DNA from: Nitrospira sp.
GTDB taxonomy: Bacteria > UBA9089 > CG2-30-40-21 > SBAY01
Direction: 5' to 3'
DNA length: 10,774 nucleotides
Assembly: GCA_005239945.1 (NCBI GenBank)
Contig: SBAY01000270.1
Coordinates: 1 to 10,774 of the forward strand
Below, in pieces: positions 1-7,587 of this stretch. The translations under genes were made by a program, and so were the position numbers. Each line of letters begins with the position of its first letter. The first letter of the stretch is position 1. The notes beneath the pieces were generated by a model. The model saw only the letters and a list, made by a program, of their open reading frames with translations, searched no databases and had not been told where the DNA came from.

Positions 1-175
1 CAACTGCTAAATGGGAACTACAGGCAGCACTTCCACCGTTACCTATCACAAAAACTTGTCTCTCCAAATCACGGGTTTCCTTAACCAATTCAATAAGATT
101 GGCAATTCTTTCTTGCTCCAGAGATTGAATTACCTTAATGTGGTCTTCAATATAATTCTTGAGCCATTGTTTCAT
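1..175 (-). CDS. GmhA-like SIS-domain phosphosugar isomerase, N-terminal part
   Basis: This is the 5' end of a gene that runs off the left edge; 58 codons are visible. Translation from the ATG at 175 gives a helical start (MKQWLKNYIEDH) and then the SIS phosphosugar-binding motif FVIGNGGSAA at about residues 42-51, with a His at 55. That matches the GNGGSAA...H pattern of sedoheptulose-7-phosphate isomerase (GmhA). Family members convert sedoheptulose 7-phosphate to D-glycero-D-manno-heptose 7-phosphate in the cytoplasm. The start is chosen because a purine-rich AGGGGG lies upstream and the preceding gene's stop is only 17 bases away. The HldE-like gene immediately upstream supports a heptose-type pathway over other SIS proteins such as DiaA. 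The catalytic C-terminal part is not in the window, so the substrate is inferred from context. Confidence 0.82.
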   Translation of the reverse strand, partial: MKQWLKNYIEDHIKVIQSLEQERIANLIELVKETRDLERQVFVIGNGGSAACSSHLAV

Positions 176-192
176 AGATTCTTACCCCCTGA

Positions 193-1725
193 TTATTTCA
201 TCAAAGTCTCAATTAACTTCCTCAGATGAGCGGGGTCGATACTTTCCTTATTCCCAAGATACTGAACAGCCAATGCCCCGGCACAATTGCCAATAAAGGC
301 AACCAATTCTGGGTCTAAACCCAAATATGTCAGCGGTGAAGTTATGGCTAAGACAGCATCTCCGGCACCAATTGTGTCAACAACCTTCCATGAAGCCACA
401 GGAACTCGATAGAAAATTCCATTATCGTAGTAAATGGTTCCTTCATGCCCAAGTGTAACATTGATACGAAAACATTGAAGTTGTTTAGAAACCCTTTCTA
501 TTAAAGGCTCAAGATCACCATGTTGGTCATGGCAGGCTAATCTCATTTCAGCATGGTCGATAACAATATAATCTGCCCGAAGATATTTAGTCACAGGATT
601 AAATCCAAGATTAGCACTGTTTGATTGAGCCATTACTACCAGATAAGGGGCTTCTTTACAAAGCAACTTAATGATATTTTTGGTTATGAAGCCATGTCCA
701 AAATCTGCTGAGATGACCATATCATAGGTAGTGATTAACTCCTTGAGCAGATTGATTACCTCATCTTCAACCTCCCCATTAATGGGGTAATCATTAAAAT
801 ATTGCACTTCAAACATCTTCTGGCTAAATACCTTTTCAAGAAATCGGGTCTTGATTACTGTTGAACCATCCTCACGAAAACACGGAAAGAATTTAACATT
901 TGGCTTAAGGTTTTCACGAATAAACTCCTCTTTTGAGTTTTCTTTTCCAAGGAGACCTATAAATCCCACCTCTTTTACAAATCCGGCTAAATGATTGGCC
1001 ACAGCTAAAGCTCCACCAGCGTATACCTCTGAAGATATCCATTTTGTGGCTACAGTAGGGGCTTTGGATGCTCGTTGAAGAAGATTACAAAAGTGATACT
1101 CATCGATAATTGGTTCTCCTATAATTAGAATCCGAATATCTTGAATTTTGCTAAACGCACTTATAACTGTTGTCGTGTCAAACCGCTGGGTGAAATCAAC
1201 CAGAAACTTATCCAATTCTTTTGGAAGAACACCAAAATAGTCTTTGAGAAGTTTACTTGAAGAGAATACCTCATCTTCCGTAAAAACTAATTCCCCACCA
1301 ACAGATTTAATTGCTTCTTCTTCCTTAGTCAAACGACCTGTTGGGTCACTTTCTACTGAACCGAAGTCGCTGCCCTTGACATAGATATCTGGTTTGAGGA
1401 GATGAATTGTCTCTACGGCGGTAGTCCATTGATTAAGAGCCACATAATCAACACAGTCAAGGGCAGCAATCGATTCCAAACGATGAATTTCGGTGAAAAC
1501 AGGTCGACCAGGCCCCCTGGTTACATAACGATCCGGGGTAACTGTGACTATCAAAATATCACCTTTTTTCCTGGCTGCCTGTAGATATTTAATGTGCCCA
1601 ATGTGCATTAGATCAAAACAACCATGGCAGTAGACAATCTTCTTGCCTTCTTTTCGTAATCTGGCAGTTTCTTCAACCAGAGCATCTAACTCTACAATCT
1701 TTTCAGAATGCCCTCTTTTTCCCAT
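193..1725 (-). CDS. Bifunctional nucleotidyltransferase-PfkB kinase, HldE-like with reversed domain order
   Basis: This 510-residue protein has two catalytic domains. Residues about 28-165 form a cytidylyltransferase-fold nucleotidyltransferase with HIGH at 41-44, RPVFTEIHRL near 74-83, KGSDF at 117-121 and FSSSKL at 154-159, which resembles the second half of HldE (RfaE2/HldC). Residues about 197-505 form a PfkB/ribokinase-family kinase with GEPIIDEY at 203-210, AGGALAVANHL at 236-246 and the anion-hole/catalytic motif DTIGAGD at 450-456, in which Asp456 is the likely base. In the classical heptose pathway these activities phosphorylate heptose 7-phosphate at C1 and load the nucleotide. E. 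coli HldE places the kinase first; here the order is swapped. An AAGGA-type ribosome site precedes the ATG. The gene starts 12 bases after the radical SAM gene and ends 17 bases before the GmhA-like gene. Both domains look intact; the nucleotide (ADP or GDP) and the exact sugar are uncertain. Confidence 0.9.
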   Translation of the reverse strand: MGKRGHSEKIVELDALVEETARLRKEGKKIVYCHGCFDLMHIGHIKYLQAARKKGDILIVTVTPDRYVTRGPGRPVFTEIHRLESIAALDCVDYVALNQWTTAVETIHLLKPDIYVKGSDFGSVESDPTGRLTKEEEAIKSVGGELVFTEDEVFSSSKLLKDYFGVLPKELDKFLVDFTQRFDTTTVISAFSKIQDIRILIIGEPIIDEYHFCNLLQRASKAPTVATKWISSEVYAGGALAVANHLAGFVKEVGFIGLLGKENSKEEFIRENLKPNVKFFPCFREDGSTVIKTRFLEKVFSQKMFEVQYFNDYPINGEVEDEVINLLKELITTYDMVISADFGHGFITKNIIKLLCKEAPYLVVMAQSNSANLGFNPVTKYLRADYIVIDHAEMRLACHDQHGDLEPLIERVSKQLQCFRINVTLGHEGTIYYDNGIFYRVPVASWKVVDTIGAGDAVLAITSPLTYLGLDPELVAFIGNCAGALAVQYLGNKESIDPAHLRKLIETLMK

Positions 1726-1737
1726 TGTCCATCCTTA

Positions 1738-2841
1738 TTATATAAAATTGATATGCATAGGCAACTCACCTTTAGTTTCAGTTAATGTTGCTTGCCTTTT
1801 TTTTAAATCCCATAAAAACTCATTTACTTTATGCTGCAAGCATAAAGAACCACACATTGTCCGAACATCAAATTTATCTGACGAAAGCAAACCAAGAACT
1901 TCCCAATATCGCTCGCTTTGCCAGATTTTTTTAAAAGATGTTTCGGCAATATTACCTATATGATATTTCTTGTATCTCCTATTGAATAACATTCCACATG
2001 GAGCAACTAATCCTGATCCAGAAAATTGCATAATAAAAGCAGGACCAAAACATTGAATATATCTGCGTTTTCCCCCACTTAAAATTTTAGACCATTTTGC
2101 CCTCACCAAATAATTATTATCAGTATAAGCTTCAGCCTCTTTTAAAATATCTATTAAATCATAGTACTTAGAATATTCTACTCCCAAACTTCCTCTTTCA
2201 TCATCACTGCAATGCTTAATGATACAATAATCAACTCCAAGTTCTTTACCTAAGGCTGCCAGGGGAAGAACCTGATCAGCAAATTCAGGCAGTAATACCA
2301 TCTGAAGCCCGATAGTGACATCAAGGTTCCTTTCTTTCTTTATCTCAACACATCTTTTTATGATATTATACACCTTATAGAAACATTTCTCTTCGCAACC
2401 CATTATTTGGGCATAGCGAGGAGGGGTAGCTGCTGATATATTGAACCTGATATATGTCAGAGAGGCTAATATCTCCTCCAGTCTCTCATCCTTCAGCAAA
2501 TATCCATTTGTTCCTAAAGCCATGTCCAGGCCATTTTCTTTTCCCCTCACAATAGCATCATATATATGTGGGGAACAGGTGCTTTCTCCATCACTGACGA
2601 AACTTATAGCCTTTACCCCAATTTCAGCCGCATCGTCAAGGAACCTAAAAATTACATCCTCAGTCATCTTTTTTTCATCGTTTGCCTGAAGTTGACCATA
2701 ACAATAAACACATCTATAGGTGCATCGTCTGGTTAAAGCACAATCAATAGTAATAGGTGCAATTCTTTCTCCTTTTAACCATGCTTGCACTCTTTCTTTA
2801 TGCCAGGCTAATTTATGACCATCAAGGATTAGTTCACTCAT
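1738..2841 (-). CDS. Radical SAM protein with SPASM-type C-terminal cysteines
   Basis: This 367-residue enzyme carries the radical SAM [4Fe-4S] motif C-x3-C-x2-C at Cys40, Cys44 and Cys47 (CTYRCVYC). It also has a GGE-like SAM-contact segment, SDGEST, near 83-88. The C-terminal part has Cys264, then Cys282 in GLVAPCG, and Cys330/Cys334. That spacing is typical of a SPASM or twitch auxiliary cluster domain, including the GNIAETSFKKIW element near 296-307. Family members start radical chemistry on peptides, cofactors or sugars. No RiPP precursor is visible nearby, and the gene sits between transketolase and heptose-activation genes, so I infer a sugar or nucleotide-sugar substrate such as a dehydration, epimerisation or carbon-skeleton step. 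AAAGGA lies about 8 bases before the ATG. The gap to the upstream transketolase subunit is 24 bases. The specific reaction is unknown. Confidence 0.9.
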   Translation of the reverse strand: MSELILDGHKLAWHKERVQAWLKGERIAPITIDCALTRRCTYRCVYCYGQLQANDEKKMTEDVIFRFLDDAAEIGVKAISFVSDGESTCSPHIYDAIVRGKENGLDMALGTNGYLLKDERLEEILASLTYIRFNISAATPPRYAQIMGCEEKCFYKVYNIIKRCVEIKKERNLDVTIGLQMVLLPEFADQVLPLAALGKELGVDYCIIKHCSDDERGSLGVEYSKYYDLIDILKEAEAYTDNNYLVRAKWSKILSGGKRRYIQCFGPAFIMQFSGSGLVAPCGMLFNRRYKKYHIGNIAETSFKKIWQSERYWEVLGLLSSDKFDVRTMCGSLCLQHKVNEFLWDLKKRQATLTETKGELPMHINFI

Positions 2842-2865
2842 CAGAAATTCCTTTGTTCATTATTT

Positions 2866-3357
2866 TCAAACCCGAATATATCCCGGGCTGGTACTACGCA
2901 TCCATTCCTCAACAAGCTCAGGAAAAGGTTTTGTTTGGGTATAAGGATCATATACTTTCATACGAATTAATCGCATTATCTCAATATCATCAGTACCACA
3001 ACAATGGGAAGGACCAAGAAATTTAAAATAATTATTTACTCCTGTGGCAATAAATTTTACATTAAGATTTTGTAAAACAACATCATTCCTGATTTGTTCC
3101 AAAGCTCTAAAAGCTAAAAAATTTACAATGGAATACACAATTGGTATTAAACCAGTCATGCTCATACCTGCTGCAATTCCTACGGTTCCCTGTTCCATAA
3201 TTCCACAGTTAATTACCCTATGAGGAAATTCCTCTTTTAACTGATCAATAGCACCAAATCCCATATCACAGATTAAGAGATAGTAGCGTTCATCTTTGCG
3301 AAAATAAGGCAAGGCATAATTTAGAATTTCTTTTCGAAAATTAATTGTTTCACTCAT
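2866..3357 (-). CDS. Split transketolase, short pyrimidine-binding subunit
   Basis: This is the second half of a two-gene transketolase-like enzyme. The start is placed at the ATG at 3357 (MSETINF), because GGGGA lies upstream and the ATGAGTGA overlap with the preceding gene is typical of translational coupling. A longer frame up to 3417 exists but would overlap that gene by 68 bases. The 163 residues match the transketolase pyrimidine domain: the GIMEQGTVGIAAGM motif with the thiamine-activating Glu at 55, the ALEQIRND segment, and LGPSHCCGTDDIEIMR. Usual split C-terminal subunits are around 300 residues because they also carry the C-terminal transketolase domain. That domain is absent here, and the next gene starts only 24 bases later. 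This subunit should pair with the product of the upstream gene to build a thiamine diphosphate site. Confidence 0.9.
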   Translation of the reverse strand: MSETINFRKEILNYALPYFRKDERYYLLICDMGFGAIDQLKEEFPHRVINCGIMEQGTVGIAAGMSMTGLIPIVYSIVNFLAFRALEQIRNDVVLQNLNVKFIATGVNNYFKFLGPSHCCGTDDIEIMRLIRMKVYDPYTQTKPFPELVEEWMRSTSPGYIRV

Positions 3358-4180
3358 AAGTTTTCCCCATAGAGAGTTGTTCTTCATCAGGTACATGAAA
3401 ATGAAATTTTGCAACATTCTCCATACATTTCAAACCATATCCTTTTATGGTTTCAGCAATAATTACCCTGGGTCTATTTTCTAAGGATAATTTAGCAGCA
3501 TCCAGATGATAGACTAATTCCTTAATATTATGACCTGGGATGACTATAGGTGATAAACCAAACCCCTTTAATCTGTTAATTAGATCGTTGTTGTCTTTAT
3601 CAAGGATATTTATAATAAAATCCATAGCCTGGAGATGATTACAATCAATAATAATTGTAAGATTTTTCACTTCATGTTTTACGGCAAATTGGATAGATTC
3701 CCATGTTGTCCCTTCTTGTAATTCTCCATCCCCCAGTAAACAAAAGGTATGATAGTTTTTGTTTTGCAACTGTGCTCCAAAAGCAATACCAACCGCCATA
3801 GGTATCCCATGCCCAAGAGCACCACAGCCTGCTTCAAGTCCATATTCAAGTTTTCTTTCCATACATCCTAACAGTGTACTCCTCTCTGTATAAAAACCCT
3901 TCCACTCTTTGATAGGCATAACTTTTTTATCAGCCAAAATGGCATAAAGGGCATAACATCCATGGGCCTTGGAGAAGATTAATCTATCTCGCTCTTCCCA
4001 TAAAGGATCCTCTGGTTTATAGGACATACAACTGTAATATAAAGCTACGAGTATATCCACGCAGGATAAAGAAGGGGCAATATGGCCTGCCTTATTTTGT
4101 ACACCGATATTTATGATCTCATCTCTAATATAATTTGCTTTTTTCTCTAATAATGAAATTTTATCTGTAATCTGTTCCAT
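3350..4180 (-). CDS. Split transketolase, N-terminal thiamine-diphosphate-binding subunit
   Basis: This 276-residue protein is the thiamine diphosphate/Mg-binding half of a transketolase. Visible motifs are FSKAHGCYALYAIL near 69-82, GCGALGHGIPMAVGIAFG near 118-135, and the cofactor motif starting GDGELQEG at 150-157 and ending with Asn181 in IIIDCN. AETIKGYG, near 242-249, is also characteristic. Transketolases transfer two-carbon ketol units between phosphorylated sugars, which would supply or modify sedoheptulose-type ketoses for the isomerase and kinase encoded further down the operon. Similar split enzymes in sugar clusters may instead build branched sugars, and the sequence does not decide between these. 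The ATG at 4180 lies one base after the stop of the aminotransferase gene, so translation is probably coupled. Its stop overlaps the start of the second subunit by 8 bases. Confidence 0.92.
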   Translation of the reverse strand: MEQITDKISLLEKKANYIRDEIINIGVQNKAGHIAPSLSCVDILVALYYSCMSYKPEDPLWEERDRLIFSKAHGCYALYAILADKKVMPIKEWKGFYTERSTLLGCMERKLEYGLEAGCGALGHGIPMAVGIAFGAQLQNKNYHTFCLLGDGELQEGTTWESIQFAVKHEVKNLTIIIDCNHLQAMDFIINILDKDNNDLINRLKGFGLSPIVIPGHNIKELVYHLDAAKLSLENRPRVIIAETIKGYGLKCMENVAKFHFHVPDEEQLSMGKTYE

Positions 4181-4181
4181 T

Positions 4182-5279
4182 CTAGGTATAAAATCCCGTT
4201 ATAATATTCACCATATATTCCATGTCAGACTGAGATAGTTCTTGATAAATAGGTAAACTTAAGATTCTATTTGCTTGCATTTCTGCCTTTGGAAAATCTC
4301 CCTTTTTGTAACCTAAAGAGACGGCCGCCTTTTGCCTATGAATGGGTATTGGATAATGAATCTTTGTCTCAATCCCATTCTTTAAAAGATATTCCTGCAA
4401 TCTGTCTCTATTATCAGTCTGGATGATAAATGTGTGATAGACACATCGTTCATAATCTTCTTCACCAGGTAATTCTACATACCCTTTCAAATGCTCAATG
4501 TAATATCTTGCATTTTTTCTTCTTTTATCAATCCAATCTTCCAGGTAGTTAAGTTTTACATTCAATATAGCCGCCTGGATAGTATCTAATCGGCTATTGT
4601 ATCCCCAGGTATCTGCCTCATTACGATTTTTTAAGCCAATGTTACGAAGATGAAGTAATTCATTATAAATTGTTTCATTATTTGTAGTTATGACTCCAGC
4701 ATCACCACAGGCATTGAGTGTTTTCAAGGGATGCATACTGAAACAATTCGCTATCCCAAATACCCCTACCCGTTTTCCTCGATATTCTGCCCCAATTGCC
4801 TGAGCGGCATCCTCAATTACATAAAGATTATGTCTTTGGGCAATATCCATTATGGCTGCCATATCAGCAGGTTTTCCGGTCAGATGAACAGGTAAAATTG
4901 CCTTTGTCTTTGGAGTAATCTTCTCTTCGATGAGTTCAGGATTTATATTGAGATCGTCTCTAACATCTACAAAGATAGGTTTTGCCCCAACAGCAATGAT
5001 AGTTGATGTAGTTGCGAGAAATGAATTAGGAACAGTTATTACCTCATCTCCCTCACCAATATTCAGGGCTTTCATAACCAGAAATAGGGCATCAGTGCCT
5101 GAATTGACCCCAATAGCATACCTTGTTCCACAATAATTAGCTATTCGTTCCTCAAATTCCTTAACCTTCTCCCCTAAAATAAAATCCGAACTGTCCAAAA
5201 CCTTTGATATTGCCTCTAATATTTCATCCCTTAGTTGCTTATGTTGGGCCTTAAGATTTATGTAAGGCACACTCTTCAT
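4182..5279 (-). CDS. DegT/DnrJ/EryC1/StrS-family PLP sugar aminotransferase (second copy)
   Basis: This 365-residue protein is a fold-type I PLP enzyme of the sugar aminotransferase family. Motifs are NSGTDALFL near 59-67, VIEDAAQAIGA at 154-164 with Asp157 contacting the PLP ring, and FSMHPLKTLNACGDAG with the Schiff-base lysine at 186. Because lysine is kept, I expect transamination, not the dehydration seen in His-bearing relatives such as ColD. The usual substrate is a 3- or 4-keto nucleotide sugar, with glutamate as amino donor. The ATG is preceded by a strong AAGGGG-type site. The gene starts 30 bases after the SDR and ends with TAG one base before the transketolase subunit. It is clearly a paralogue of the gene at 6296-7411; by eye roughly half the residues match, including the C-terminal KIHYPIP segment. 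Confidence 0.93.
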   Translation of the reverse strand: MKSVPYINLKAQHKQLRDEILEAISKVLDSSDFILGEKVKEFEERIANYCGTRYAIGVNSGTDALFLVMKALNIGEGDEVITVPNSFLATTSTIIAVGAKPIFVDVRDDLNINPELIEEKITPKTKAILPVHLTGKPADMAAIMDIAQRHNLYVIEDAAQAIGAEYRGKRVGVFGIANCFSMHPLKTLNACGDAGVITTNNETIYNELLHLRNIGLKNRNEADTWGYNSRLDTIQAAILNVKLNYLEDWIDKRRKNARYYIEHLKGYVELPGEEDYERCVYHTFIIQTDNRDRLQEYLLKNGIETKIHYPIPIHRQKAAVSLGYKKGDFPKAEMQANRILSLPIYQELSQSDMEYMVNIITGFYT

Positions 5280-5309
5280 TTTCCCCTTCCCTTGACTGAA
5301 TTATTTTGT

Positions 5310-6299
5310 TTATTTAAGGTTTATGGCCTGCATGGTTTTAATGTTATAATACCGTATATCTGTCATAGAATTTGGAATTTTACCGTGTTCAAAAGCATCC
5401 TTTAAATCAAGGATTGCCTCTGTGATGGTATGTCTGGGTGCAAAACCGAGTTCTTTTTGGATTTTTTGGGAGGAGACATGATAGGAACGGTTATCGTCAG
5501 TAGGTATAGTTTCAATAGGAATATCGCCTCCTAATGTATTTTTAACCATTTCCGCAATCTCTCGCACCTTGTAATTTTCGTACCCTACATTATAAATCTT
5601 CTTCTGAATTTTTTCTGCCTCCTGCTGAAGGAGAAATAGATAAACCGCGGACATATCTTTAATATGCAGGTTTGGCCGTTTCTGCTCACCACCGAAAACC
5701 GTGATTTTACCTTTGTTAATGGCGTGGTTGGTTAAGATATTAACCGTAAGGTCGAGCCGCATTCGAGGTGAGTAGCCACAAACCGTTGATGGCCTGATTA
5801 CCGTTGCAATAAAATCAGGAGAGGCGACATCCAAAAGAATCTCTTCGCATTTTGCCTTGTATTTAGAATAATCCGTCAAGGGTTCCAGGGGAAGGTCTTC
5901 GGTTACCTCCTCTTCCTCCTTGATACCATATACACTGGAACTGGAGGCATAGATAAATCTTTTCACCCTATTCTTTTTGGCTATCTCTACCAGTGGACCA
6001 AAGGCATCATAATTTATTGATTTTCCAAGTTCTGGGTCTAATTCATAACTGGGGTCATTTGAGATACAGGCTAAATGGATAACCGCATCTACGCCGTCAA
6101 TCGCCTCCTCAAGAAGCTTTCTATCTCTAATATCCCCTTTTATCTGCACAAGGTTTGGGTGGTCTTTGACACTATCCAGGACATCTTCTCCATAAATATA
6201 CAGATCGATAACCTTCACCCCATACCCTTTTTGAAGCAATTCAGGAACCAGAACAGCTCCTACATAACCTGCACCTCCTGTAACTAATACATTTTTCAC
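5310..6299 (-). CDS. Extended SDR: NAD-dependent nucleotide-sugar epimerase/dehydratase/reductase
   Basis: This 329-residue extended short-chain dehydrogenase has the Rossmann motif TGGAGYVG at 7-14, GDIRD near 55-59, HLACISNDPS near 75-84, and the catalytic triad region SSSSVYG near 119-125 with Tyr144-x3-Lys148. RPSTVCGYSPRMR and NLHIKDM are typical of the sugar-binding half. Relatives interconvert or reduce nucleotide-linked sugars, producing the keto intermediates used by aminotransferases. The start codon is GTG, supported by AAAGGAG 7 bases upstream, and it shares a GTGA overlap with the stop of the upstream aminotransferase. The annotated N-terminus begins exactly at the Rossmann beta strand, as expected. 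Whether it is an epimerase, dehydratase or reductase cannot be told from motifs alone. An HldD-like heptose epimerase role is possible but not shown. Confidence 0.9.
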   Translation of the reverse strand: MKNVLVTGGAGYVGAVLVPELLQKGYGVKVIDLYIYGEDVLDSVKDHPNLVQIKGDIRDRKLLEEAIDGVDAVIHLACISNDPSYELDPELGKSINYDAFGPLVEIAKKNRVKRFIYASSSSVYGIKEEEEVTEDLPLEPLTDYSKYKAKCEEILLDVASPDFIATVIRPSTVCGYSPRMRLDLTVNILTNHAINKGKITVFGGEQKRPNLHIKDMSAVYLFLLQQEAEKIQKKIYNVGYENYKVREIAEMVKNTLGGDIPIETIPTDDNRSYHVSSQKIQKELGFAPRHTITEAILDLKDAFEHGKIPNSMTDIRYYNIKTMQAINLK

Positions 6300-7411
6300 T
6301 TAGTTGCTCCTTTCTTATAGAAATTCTTTATTTGAGCAATGACATATTCAATTTGCTCTTTTTTTAGATACTGGTGAGCTGGTAACGAGATAATTGACTT
6401 ACACTGAGCCTCGCAGACGGGAAAGTCGCCTTCTTTGTAGCCCAAATACCTGCTTGCTCTTTGGAGATGTAAGGGAATTGGATAATGAATCTTTGCCTCA
6501 ATTTCATTATTCAAAAGATACTCATAGAGATTATCTCTATCTTTGGCCTGAAACATATATATATGATAGACATGTTTTACCTTATTATCCCTGGGAGGTA
6601 GAGTAATATAGGAATCAAGGGAAGATAAAGCCTCATCATACATCTTTGCATTTCTTATCCTGGCCGCAGTTATTGCTTCCACCTTATCTATCAGATGATT
6701 TCCCACAATAGCCTGAAGGGTATCCAATCTGCTATTATAACCAAAAAGTTCCACCTCATCCCTATTTTTAAGCCCATGATTTCTCAGTAAGACTAATTTA
6801 TTGTACATCTCTGTTGAATTTGTGGTAATAATCCCACCATCTCCCCAGACATTCAAATTCTTTAAGGGATGCAGACTGAAACCTCCTGTTATCCCAAATG
6901 ACCCTACGAGCTGACCATCGATAGCCGCACTAATAGCCTGGCAGGCATCTTCAACCACAGGTAAATCATACCTCCTGGCTATTTCCATAATCTCATGCAT
7001 ATTAGCAGGATTACCGGTGTAATGAACAGGCATAATTGCCTTTGTTTTATCTGTAATGGCTGCTTCTATCAAGGTAGGATTTATAGTGTATTCCTCATTA
7101 ACATCCACAAAGACTGGCTTTGCTCCTGAAGTAGCAATAGCTCCCACTGTGGCTATAAAGGTATTTGGAGCTGTTATTACCTCATCACCCGGTCCAATAT
7201 CCAGAGCCTTCAAACTAAGGAGAAGTGCATCTGTTCCCGAACCTACTCCAATAGCATATTGAGTTCCACACAGCTTTGCAAATTTGTCTTCAAACTCTTT
7301 AACCTCAGGACCAAGTGTATATTGAGTTGTCTTGAGGAGATTTTTAATGTCATTTAGTATATCTTCAGAGTTGGCAAATTGCTCTTCTAAATATGAATAT
7401 CCAACCTTCAT
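6296..7411 (-). CDS. DegT/DnrJ/EryC1/StrS-family PLP sugar aminotransferase (first gene of operon)
   Basis: This 371-residue PLP enzyme is the promoter-proximal gene of the sugar operon. It has VGSGTDALLL near 56-65, VVEDACQAISA near 152-162 with Asp155, and FSLHPLKNLNVWGDGG with the catalytic lysine at 184, so it should be an active aminotransferase. C-terminal features KIHYPIPLH and LGYKEGDFP match nucleotide-sugar aminotransferases. The ATG at 7411 has AAAGGGA about 10 bases upstream and lies about 87 bases from the predicted transcription start. Its TGA overlaps the GTG of the SDR, so the two products are probably made together. A paralogue lies just beyond the SDR. Substrate position (C3 or C4) and the sugar are not determinable from sequence. 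Confidence 0.93.
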   Translation of the reverse strand: MKVGYSYLEEQFANSEDILNDIKNLLKTTQYTLGPEVKEFEDKFAKLCGTQYAIGVGSGTDALLLSLKALDIGPGDEVITAPNTFIATVGAIATSGAKPVFVDVNEEYTINPTLIEAAITDKTKAIMPVHYTGNPANMHEIMEIARRYDLPVVEDACQAISAAIDGQLVGSFGITGGFSLHPLKNLNVWGDGGIITTNSTEMYNKLVLLRNHGLKNRDEVELFGYNSRLDTLQAIVGNHLIDKVEAITAARIRNAKMYDEALSSLDSYITLPPRDNKVKHVYHIYMFQAKDRDNLYEYLLNNEIEAKIHYPIPLHLQRASRYLGYKEGDFPVCEAQCKSIISLPAHQYLKKEQIEYVIAQIKNFYKKGATK

Positions 7412-7505
7412 CCAATTTTTCCCTTTTGCTAAAAACTACTTACTTGAAAAATGCCGCGATTGATAATTTTACCCATCACAACGCTTTCTAAAGTCCGATA
7501 CAATA

Positions 7506-7534
7506 TTTATACCACATTATAATTGTTTTGTCAA
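7506..7534 (-). promoter_or_regulatory. Sigma70-type promoter for the sugar operon
   Basis: On the minus strand a perfect -35 TTGACA (7529-7534) is followed by exactly 17 bases and a -10 TATAAA (7506-7511). The expected transcription start is near 7499, which leaves a leader of about 87 bases before the first aminotransferase. It is the only good promoter I can see upstream of the eight-gene run. Confidence 0.72.
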
Positions 7535-7548
7535 GTGTTTTTTTGTAT

Positions 7549-7577
7549 TTGACTTTTAACCTAAATTATGATATAAC
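7549..7577 (+). promoter_or_regulatory. Divergent sigma70-type promoter for the small plus-strand ORF
   Basis: On the plus strand TTGACT (7549-7554) is followed by a 17-base spacer and TATAAC (7572-7577). It lies back to back with the operon promoter, the two -35 boxes being only 14 bases apart, so one regulator could affect both. The predicted start near 7583-7585 is only a few bases before the ATG at 7588. Confidence 0.55.
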
Positions 7578-7587
7578 GGTAAAAGTA

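Noticed and set aside
11..229. Plus-strand ORF of 72 codons at the left edge
   Set aside because: It is the antisense shadow of the GmhA-like and HldE-like gene ends; the minus-strand reading gives clear family motifs.
7429..7476. Possible 15-residue leader peptide (MGKIINRGIFQVSSF) in the operon's 5' leader
   Set aside because: No Shine-Dalgarno site precedes its ATG, no codon run suggests attenuation, and no paired terminator/antiterminator helices are seen.
7512..7528. Imperfect palindrome around TTATAA in the operon promoter spacer
   Set aside because: The sequence is so AT-rich that such symmetry is expected by chance; no second operator copy is seen.
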